This document shows, piece by piece, positions 8,415-15,366 of a stretch of DNA of 15,366 nucleotides. The notes below the pieces were generated by a model. That model did no database searches, had not been told where the DNA came from, and saw only the letters and a program-made list of their open reading frames with translations. Position numbers and translations under genes: made by a program. This DNA is from Euperipatoides rowelli. Taxonomy: Eukaryota; Onychophora; Udeonychophora; Euonychophora; Peripatopsidae. The stretch lies in the NCBI GenBank assembly GCA_003024985.2, contig PXIH01S0006759.1; one strand, 5' to 3'. Each line of letters opens with the position of its first letter. The stretch's first letter is position 1.

Positions 8415-10201
8415 TTTTGGATTTGCTATAAGGTAGTTCCGATCTTCTGCAAACAGTAGTATGATATCCTGCTATTTGACAGGTTAACTGGGGACAAGAA
8501 AATACTCATTTACAATGGATATTTTAAACCGAGATAATGGTCACTGGATATAAAACAGATATTGTAAAATTTCATGTAGATTGGTTTTGTTGTTTTCTTC
8601 AAATTAAAGGCTTTGGAATAATTAATGATTTTTTGTTTAAATTTTATTTCAAATTTAAGAACGAAATGTTAGGTTATCACTTTCTGTTAAACGATTTTCA
8701 TTTCATTCAATTTGTTTACATTTATATTGTCATTTTTATGAGTAATATTGCAAACTTGGTTTTTAGTAGAGATATTAACGCCATCAACAATAATCAATTC
8801 ATAAACAAACCATCTTTACCCCGTTATAATGACTGTACCATTTTACCTCTAAATCGTTGAACTTATTGTAAATGTAATTTCCACTTAGCCTAAAAGAAAT
8901 TATGTTGAATATAATATTTTTCATTCCATATAAGTTTCTAGGAATCATTGATTTTATTTAAAAAGTTGTAAACTTGTTTAATTTATTTTAAGTTTTGATT
9001 ACGAAATGTGTTCCTCACCGCTGTAAAAATAATTTATTTTTTAATAATTGAATTTTAGAAACATCCAATGGAATATTTTTTTAGATATTGAATTTAGTAT
9101 GACAACAATAAAGAATAAATATTTTTATTATCGAAATAAGGATTCTTAACTGAAAAAAATAAGAGATAAAATTTATGTTTTCATCATAAGAGATCAGTGG
9201 TAACACTATATAGTATAATAGACTTAAGACAAGTATGACAACCACCATGAAATTAACCAGTATTAACTAATCAGAATCCAATTTTCTTATTTCCTAAGAT
9301 TAAAAAAATTATAGATTTCTAATAGTTCACTTAGAGAAGGTATTAATTTGTTAAGTTCAAACCATGCATATTTCCCAGGTTATGTTTTATGCATAGATGT
9401 CAAGACTTCTGCTCTTTATCTTGAATCCTTAAGTTTCTTCTATTCAATGCACCTTTGGTAATACCAAGTAACAAAAAATCAACCCAACACTTATGTGTTC
9501 ATGATTATTTCACCTGTTTGAAGTCTTATTCCTGTCACCTGAGAATTATTGGAATTTGGATTTGAAATCCTATCTAAATCCTAGATATTGAATGTTTTTC
9601 CTAAAATGATAACTTGTGGGTGACATTTTGTCACATTTGTGCCACCTATATCAACATTGATGCTTGGATGTTCATTTGTGTGAGGTGTGAAGTTACATTA
9701 CATGTTGCAATATTATTTATACCTCAGTATTATTTTCTGATATTTAAATACCATTTGAAAAAAAAATTTAGAAAACCAAACATATTTCCAGCATAAGCAA
9801 TGATGTCATTGAGGTCACCGTATTAGGTGGCTTATACATGGTCAAATGTCCTTTGAACTGTATAGTTTTAGGAAAAACATCTAACTTGAATAGAAATAAC
9901 AAAATACATTCCTTAATTAAGAGATGTTGGAGAATACCACAAGTGATTAAATATACCATGGTAAAAATAATCATTAAAGGAATTTTATGGGTAATATCTT
10001 TTAACTAACATAAGGAAAAATTATGTAATTTAAAGTAAAAATACCCATATACATTACCTGAAGTTTCATAGTAATGAAGAACATTTATGTTATTACTATA
10101 TTAATAATTTGTAAGAAAAAAAACTTTGCAAATGATTAGAATAAAATTTGTTTGTTTTTTTTCACAAAAAAATCATTAAAGTTAAAAAAAAATTAAAGTA
10201 T

Positions 10202-10211
10202 GAGTACAAAG
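10202..10211. repeat. target-site duplication, left copy
   Basis: GAGTACAAAG, identical to 10671-10680 at the other end of the SINE. It marks the insertion boundary. Confidence 0.9.
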
Positions 10212-10382
10212 CTATTATTATTTGACACGCCCTGGTTGTACCCGCCCTGGTCATACCCACCTGATGGCAAGGCCAATCTGTTATTTCTATACTAATTTAT
10301 TTACACTATTTAAAAATTTACAACTATTTACATTATTCTATTATCTTCTGATGATCAGAGAGAATATCTGAAGGTTCAGACG

Positions 10383-10452
10383 TCTGTCCGTAGTAGTCTG
10401 TCCGTAGTAGTCTGTCCGTAGTAGTCTGTCCGTAGTAGTCTGTCCGTAGTAG
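10383..10452. repeat. five perfect copies of a 14-bp unit inside the SINE
   Basis: TCTGTCCGTAGTAG repeated exactly five times (minus sense CTACTACGGACAGA), followed by a diverged TCTAGTCGTAAT. Perfect identity suggests recent slippage or unequal exchange. Confidence 0.95.
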
Positions 10453-10591
10453 TCTAGTCGTAATTCTTGCGCGTAACTTAACTTTACCATAGAACACAAA
10501 GTCGGAAAGTCTAAGTAACTGGTTGAATATAACCCTAAACTCCATGTCTTTCAGAAAGAAAGACAAATGGGAGTAGGAGTCAGACAGACCG

Positions 10592-10602
10592 AGTCTCGAA
10601 CC
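10592..10602 (-). promoter_or_regulatory. RNA polymerase III B box of the SINE
   Basis: GGTTCGAGACT on the minus strand fits GGTTCGANNCC except for the last base. Confidence 0.85.
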
Positions 10603-10645
10603 TGGCTCATGCCAACCCCAAGGAACATAAAGTAGCGCATCTCAA

Positions 10646-10657
10646 CCCACTGTGCCA
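10646..10657 (-). promoter_or_regulatory. RNA polymerase III A box of the SINE
   Basis: TGGCACAGTGGG on the minus strand fits TRGCNNARYNGG at every position. Confidence 0.85.
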
Positions 10658-10670
10658 CCGCCCCTTGACA

Positions 10671-10680
10671 GAGTACAAAG
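10671..10680. repeat. target-site duplication, right copy
   Basis: GAGTACAAAG, matching 10202-10211 exactly. It directly precedes the tRNA-like head of the SINE in minus sense. Confidence 0.9.
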
Positions 10681-10689
10681 GTTTGTTTT

Positions 10690-11656
10690 CACCAAAACAT
10701 CGGTTACACTTTGTTGTTGTTCTTTGTTAAAGTTTCTATATACATTTGTCCATAGGAAGTCCTCGCAAAATGCCAACCTTTCTCCAAATTGATCACTTCT
10801 TTTTTGATGTACCCCCCCTTTCCTCCTCCCTCTCCATTACTTCCAAGAAAAACAGAAACATTGTTTTGATCCCAATGGGATGATCATCAGTTATTGTCAA
10901 GATCTACTTGGCTGGGATACATACAGTGTTGATGGGTCACCCTCAGTTCAGATCTACATACTTAATTATTTATTTCTTAAAGGTCAAATGTAACTGATTT
11001 TTTAAATTTATTATTATTATTATTATTGATTTTCAAAGATTTTTACTAAAAAAAATTCCAATAAGAAAAAAAAATATTATTTACAATAATTGTCTTTAGC
11101 TCCTCCCCCTTATAACAACATTGTGCACTTTACACACCAGGGGAGATGTTTTGTGACATCATAGACTATAAATGAATACAACTTGCTATACTTAATTATA
11201 GAATATTTACTATCTTTGTCAGCATAAAGCTGGATATCATATGGACTAAGTGTTTAAATACTTGTAAAAAATCATAATCAAATTCATTCTTTGTGCTATT
11301 ATGATCCAATGTGTTTTTTTTTTTTAAACCAAAATGACCTTTAATACAAGTTGAACATACCTCTATTTACATGTTAAATCATTACAAAGAAAACAGCTTA
11401 GAGGCTATTTTATCAAATTAATCTCAGGCCAAAAAAAATGTGAAAGTTTCAATCTGTAATCTCAGACTGAGGATAGCAATAATCTTAATTTTATCTTTAA
11501 ATAACTTTTTTTTTTATGCATTTTAAATTATTATTTTTCAGTGGAATTTTATTTTTATAGTAAATATCTTTGAAAATCAATGATAAAATGAATTTAAAAA
11601 AATCCGTTACATTTTGATCTTTAAGGGATTGGGTACTAAGAATTTTTCTGAATAGG
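10690..11656. other. non-coding stretch with short repeats
   Basis: Contains a GAAAC-type hairpin motif on the minus strand (10863-10890), a TTA/ATT microsatellite at about 11009-11028, and poly-T/A runs. No gene was recognised. The minus frame at 11497-11712 is AT-codon noise opposite the start of the 11657 ORF. Confidence 0.5.
10863..10890 (-). other. CTGATGA-hairpin-AAAAC motif (retroelement-tail-like)
   Basis: Minus strand: CTGATGATC, stem ATCCC, loop ATT, stem GGGAT, then CAAAAC. It has the same layout as 2486-2517 but keeps the CTGATGA half and has lost GAAA (AAAA instead). The two together suggest a dispersed element family. Confidence 0.35.
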
Positions 11657-12058
11657 ATGAACTCTAAACTGTTTTTAACTGAATGGAATAAAAAAGCAGT
11701 AGACTTGAACATAAACTACTGGGAAGAGGTGTTCTATTGGAAGGAAGTGAAGAGAAATAACTCAAGAAATAAAAAATCCAGAATGCTGTATACATGTAGA
11801 AATTCTTCAAGAAATTTATTTAAAAAACCAATCATTGCTGCTATTGCAGTATTTGACATGTCATATTTTTTCAAACCATTTTTTTTTTGCAACACCGACA
11901 GCACAATTGTGGAATTTGTGGTACTAAACTTAAGGAAGGTTGAGAGAGATTATGAGCTAGGTTATAGAGCAGAGGCCAAGATATCTAAGGATGCACCAAG
12001 GTATGAAGTTAATGCTATGAATAGCATAATAAAAGTGACTAATTTAGAACACTATTAA
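11657..12058 (+). CDS. unidentified 133-codon ORF
   Basis: This is the longest frame here that is not a simple repeat, and it is open for another 13 codons upstream of the ATG. The first 60 residues are Asn/Lys-rich with a Trp/Tyr/Glu patch (YWEEVFYWKEVKR). The middle is hydrophobic and includes a phenylalanine run from a T-tract. The end is charged (LRKVERDYELGYRAEAKISK). I do not recognise a family, signal peptide or catalytic motif. No splice sites or strong start context mark it out. It could be a chance ORF, a remnant of a mobile-element gene, or an exon of an unknown gene. Composition differs slightly from the surrounding AT-only noise in the last third, which is the only reason to list it. 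Confidence 0.2.
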   Translation: MNSKLFLTEWNKKAVDLNINYWEEVFYWKEVKRNNSRNKKSRMLYTCRNSSRNLFKKPIIAAIAVFDMSYFFKPFFFCNTDSTIVEFVVLNLRKVERDYELGYRAEAKISKDAPRYEVNAMNSIIKVTNLEHY

Positions 12059-14381
12059 AGCAAATTAATAATACTTTTGTGTTTGGTTTTTCTTTCTCTG
12101 CTGTTCATAACATAAATTCAGGAAATTAAACAATATTAAGAAGAGGGAAGTTGTTTATATGTGTGTATATGTATATGTATAATTTGAGAAATTTGAGGCC
12201 GGGTCAAGTTATATTTTCGATGCCCTTATAAATTGAAAAATGGTAAAATATAATTTTTAAAAGCTTTTTTTTGTTTTTTTTTGGTTGTATGGACGTTTTG
12301 ATTACATAACATTGGTTGTTGAGATTTTGATATGCTTTTTTGGGGGGAAGTGTGAAAGTTTGGTTGATTCCTGTAGATCGAGACCCCTCAATAAAAAAAA
12401 GTTTCTACAAATTTATTTCAAAATTTTTTATGGAAGTCTAATTCACTTCATCAACCATAATTAATTGGATTGTAATCCAAGAAAATTAAAATGTATTTCA
12501 ACAAATGTTGAATAACAGAAGATTTCTAACAAAAATTTAACATATTTTCTTCAAAATTTTATTCTCACAAAAACTCGAACTTAACGTCTGCCACTTCTGA
12601 GAAAAAACAAATCTCACTTCTTCAAGTTTCCTCACAAGCTGATGAGGTAGCTGATTATTTATTTATTTTATTATTATGCTAGCATAATTATATCATTTAA
12701 TGTTAATCATATCTTTAACTTTGCAAACATAAATAATTTATTACCAGCTGATAATTTAATACAGTCTATTTATTTAAAAACTTTGCATTATGCTACATTA
12801 CAATCTAAGAACAAAGAAGAATGAAATCTTAATTTTTTTCTTTGATGATGAAAGTAATGTTCATTTAAAATTCTTGAACATTGATCACTATTAAAAATAT
12901 TGATATTTCTCTAAGGAAATAATAAATTAAGTCTGGTATGATAAATAAATTAAGGATAATGGTTTTTATAATATTTAACATTTAGCCTAATATCCAAATT
13001 TTAGAATGTTTTATTTCAGCGAATGTTTCCTAGCCTCTGATCCATACTCTAAGGAGGGGTTCCACCTGATCTCTATTTGTTAGTATATTTTTTCTTATTG
13101 CTAAGTCAAGAATTCAAAATCAAATTTGTTTTACTTTTACACATTATATCATACCATACATAATAATCATGAGTAGTTTTGATTGTTAAGCAACTAATTG
13201 ACCATTTGAATTAAGACACCACTCTGGTAATCTGTTAAATGATAGAAACCAAATTCAGTAATGTGTTTGTTATGTATTTGACTAGAGAAATATTAAACTA
13301 ATGAAGAGTTTAATATAACATCTAAAATACATGAAATACATTTATATTGGTAAACTCCAAAGCTGAGTTACAACATTATTGAACTAGTTAAAAGTTGAGT
13401 ATGTGCAAGATAGTGGTGGAAACACAGCATCAGGCAATTGCTGAGTTACCACCAAAATGTACAAAAAGCTATCAAGATTTTTCAAGAAGCAAGTGAAACA
13501 CAGGTAATTACTCGACCATATATGGTAAATTTATAAAGTCCCTAAAATGTTGTGACATATTGTTAATAACAGTATAGTACAACAGTAAGCACTTCATATT
13601 CACTACATATTCTGGAACATATATGTAATGTTAGGGTTGGGTAGGACATATACAGAAAATAGTTATTGTAAGGAAAACATTATTGGGTTTGATCATTACA
13701 GATGTAAATTCATTGGAATTCGTTTTCATGATGAAGAAGCCTGTTTAAATGTCACTAATTTATTAGGTAAGGTTAATGAGGGCATTGTGGTCACATACAT
13801 TGTTGCAATGAGTATTGGTAGACATGTGGATGTGAATGTAACTGTGTTTGGGAATGTGAGTATCGGCTGTGCATGTATGTTCATTTTTGCAGAAAATATT
13901 TAAGGAGAAATTTTAAATTTTTGACAGTATTTCAAGAAATAAGAAAATAAATATTAACAACAAATTTCAATTAAGTATCTGCACTATTTAAAATTTTGCA
14001 GAAAATTTAAACAGGATGTTGATGATATGGGTCATATTTGTGAAGATGATTCAAATTAAAGTTTGGTTTAGTGAAATGGTGAAAAATTAGAAAGAAGTTA
14101 GTATTCATCAAGATAAGGTTGGTGATGATATCAGTGATACTGCTAGTAATACAGGAATACAGCCTTTTGATGAAATTGAGAAAGAGTTTGGAAGAGTTTC
14201 CAAAAAAAACCGGATAATGGATGAAGGCAAAACATGGTCTTAAAAAAAACCAACAAATAGGTTCTGAAAGGAATAATATGGTAATAGTCATAACATGTCC
14301 AAGCAAATAATAAAAACTTAGTCTTTGTTGTTGAGGATCTGGAAATAAGCAAAAGGATCCTACTTCATTCTATCAAACAAA
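12059..14381. other. AT-rich stretch without a supportable gene
   Basis: Mostly AT-rich, with G/T-rich patches around 12270-12360. The 91-codon frame at 13628-13903 has no motif I recognise. On the plus strand a stretch near 14113-14241 reads openly as an acidic peptide (GDDISDTASNTG, then FDEIEKEFGRVSKKNR) and lies in the same frame as the endonuclease-like segment at 14382, so it may be the decayed upstream part of that LINE. Confidence 0.4.
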
Positions 14382-14474
14382 CCAAATATGATTTCTGTTG
14401 GATCATTTAATGCCAGAAGTAGGTTATTTATTAAATATGTTGATAAATTAAAAGATGAAATAAATTGTTTCTGA
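14382..14474 (+). mobile_element. LINE endonuclease N-terminal fragment (putative)
   Basis: Plus-strand translation PNMISVGSFNARSRLF followed by IKYVDKLKDEINCF and a stop resembles the start of the APE-type endonuclease of non-LTR retrotransposons (pattern I-x-x-x-S-F-N-A-R-S, then a K-x-D-E-L segment), where the Asn after Phe is a conserved active-site residue. About 110 bases further on, a G-rich run followed by DVAVSIINK could be the GGGVAIYI segment of the same domain after frameshifts. The match is short and the element is decayed. Confidence 0.45.
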
Positions 14475-14854
14475 AACCCATTTAATAAGATGAAGTAAAA
14501 AATTAGATTTAAAAAAAAAGTATATTATTGAAAATATAAATTTCAAAAGAGTGTAGGAATGCTGATAATAAACAAGATTGTTTGTGGGGGAGGGGGGGAG
14601 GGATAATGATGTTGCTGTTTCCATAATAAATAAAAGAATTTTGGAATTATTTTAAATAATGGTAATCTTTCAATATCTGTTCAAATAGTGAAAAATTAAT
14701 TTTTATAGATCATTGATTAGTTTAATGGAACCCCAATAAATGTTAATGATAAAAAATTAAGAGGTATCTTAATAAATGAAATGCATTTAAACGACTTAGC
14801 AGAGCATTTAAAAATAAACAATATAAATGCTCATTACTCTATCAAGGCTGGGTG

Positions 14855-14876
14855 GTTGTACAGCAATGTGTACAAC
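14855..14876. repeat. 8-bp perfect inverted repeat
   Basis: GTTGTACA, 6-base loop GCAATG, TGTACAAC. It lies in a frame open from about 14709 to 14890 that I could not identify. Confidence 0.7.
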
Positions 14877-15249
14877 TGCTGGTGTGGTTGAACATGAGGG
14901 CGGATGTGTTCAATTGCGATGTTCATTTGGTAGCCAGACATAGTGTGGAAATTTTCTTCTGACTTGAGTATGCACTAAGCTTTTTTATCATTACAGAAAT
15001 CAAGTAAGATTAGTGAAAGATTGATGTCAGCTTGATAACCTAACTTGATGAAATGTACTGTGGAAAATGGCACCACCCATAAGGACTCAAAGAAGCGTTT
15101 ACTGATGTGCAGAACAATAAACTTGTAAAATTGATAACATTCATTTGTGTGTGTGTATAACACTGTCTATTGTAAATAAAATATGATCTTTCTCCTTATG
15201 GTAGAAACAAATTTAAAATAATAATAAGAAGAATAAGAATAAGTTGGTA

Positions 15250-15366
15250 TTTAGTCTTGTCCTAGATTTCAAAAAAAGCTTCCAACAATATAGATGCAAC
15301 TTACTAATTAATAAACTTATCAACTTGAACATTAACAAAGATGCTGTTATGTTGATTTCTGATTTT
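15250..15366 (+). mobile_element. LINE reverse transcriptase motif A fragment (putative, cut by window end)
   Basis: Plus-strand frame open to the window end: FSLVLDFKKSF, then a few altered residues, then NLLINKLINLNINKDAVM. This resembles motif A of non-LTR reverse transcriptases (V-x-L-D-F-x-K-A-F-D, then L-L-x-K-L, then a Gly/Asn loop), in which the first Asp binds catalytic metal. A one-base change of frame after the Phe would restore NNID at the expected place. The distance from the endonuclease-like start (about 870 bases) is shorter than in an intact element, implying internal deletion or two separate insertions. Confidence 0.5.

Larger units (their letters stand above)
7500..10201. 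other. AT-rich stretch without a supportable gene
   Basis: This stretch holds a (CCTAA)3 block at 7911, short C-rich patches near 7988, a short degenerate GGTTCATGT repeat near 8250-8290, and a 7-bp inverted repeat at 8396-8414. The 107-codon frame at 8537-8860 is rich in Phe/Ile/Asn/Tyr as expected from AT-rich DNA, and I do not recognise it. A very weak polymerase-like stretch on the minus strand near 9712-9852 is discussed in the findings. Confidence 0.5.
10212..10670 (-). mobile_element. tRNA-derived SINE with internal 14-bp repeats
   Basis: The element is read on the minus strand. The 5' head begins TGTCAAGGGGCGG and has a perfect RNA polymerase III A box TGGCACAGTGGG (10646-10657) and a near-perfect B box GGTTCGAGACT (10592-10602), 43 bases apart, so the head is tRNA-derived. 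The body holds five perfect copies of a 14-bp unit (10383-10452). The 3' part contains ACCAGGGCG twice and ends in a short AAT-repeat tail (10212-10221 region). Perfect 10-bp duplications GAGTACAAAG flank the element, showing a complete, fairly recent insertion of 459 bases by LINE-type machinery. The tail does not resemble the LINE remnants in this window, so the partner LINE is unknown. The minus-strand frame at 10333-10566 lies inside the SINE and is not a gene. Confidence 0.9.

Noticed and set aside
8537-8860. 107-codon plus-strand frame rich in Phe, Ile and Asn
   Set aside because: Composition is what AT-rich non-coding DNA gives; no motif or clear membrane topology supports a gene.
10383-10452. 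Regular 14-bp repeats as a possible CRISPR array
   Set aside because: Units are directly adjacent without spacers, and the host is eukaryotic.
10333-10566. Minus-strand 77-codon frame with DYYGQT repeats
   Set aside because: It lies inside the SINE, and the repeats come from the 14-bp units; SINEs do not encode proteins.
12637-12660. CTGATGAGGTAGCTGAT, resembling the first half of a hammerhead ribozyme core
   Set aside because: No GAAA segment follows a pairing stem at the needed distance.
13628-13903. 91-codon plus-strand frame
   Set aside because: No recognisable motif, splice context or family likeness; length is within chance in this sequence.

Overview
This is a very AT-rich eukaryotic stretch, full of homopolymers and microsatellites and nearly free of open coding sequence. 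One unresolved base (n at 442) marks it as draft assembly. The best guess is an arthropod, probably an insect. The one recognisable host exon resembles the C-terminus of insect glycoprotein hormone alpha-2 (GPA2), and there is a short block of the arthropod telomere unit (CCTAA/TTAGG) at 7911. I see no bacterial, plasmid or phage features.

Layout. 1-2480 is AT-rich non-coding DNA with microsatellites. 2486-2517 is a hairpin followed by GAAACGTC, a retroelement-tail-like motif. 2862-4575 (minus) is a badly decayed gene copy from a multicopy animal family with a nuclease-like core and a cysteine-rich CXC-type tail. 5195-5540 (minus) is the C-terminal end of a non-LTR retrotransposon reverse transcriptase. 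6183-7180 is a tandem-repeat complex: a 31-bp duplication, a CTCTACAGTATCTG minisatellite, a 100-bp pure pyrimidine tract and a degenerate ATCT microsatellite with a 125-bp higher-order duplication. It lies in the last intron of a plus-strand gene whose terminal exon (7252-7344), preceded by a textbook branch point and 3' splice site, encodes the last 30 residues of GPA2. A polyadenylation signal follows at 7389.

10212-10670 (minus) is a complete tRNA-derived SINE with A and B boxes, an internal 14-bp repeat in five perfect copies and a perfect 10-bp target-site duplication. 14382-15366 (plus) holds short matches to the endonuclease start and to motif A of the reverse transcriptase of a LINE, running off the window end. 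The remaining long stretches (7500-10200 and 10690-14380) are non-coding as far as I can see, apart from a 133-codon unidentified ORF at 11657.

The only functional gene I can support is GPA2, present as one exon; its upstream exons were not found here. Everything else recognisable is mobile-element debris or simple repeats. I found no convincing new multi-gene system. The most distinctive items are the SINE with an internal minisatellite, the GPA2 terminal exon beside an unusually long repeat block, and the decayed CXC-family gene.
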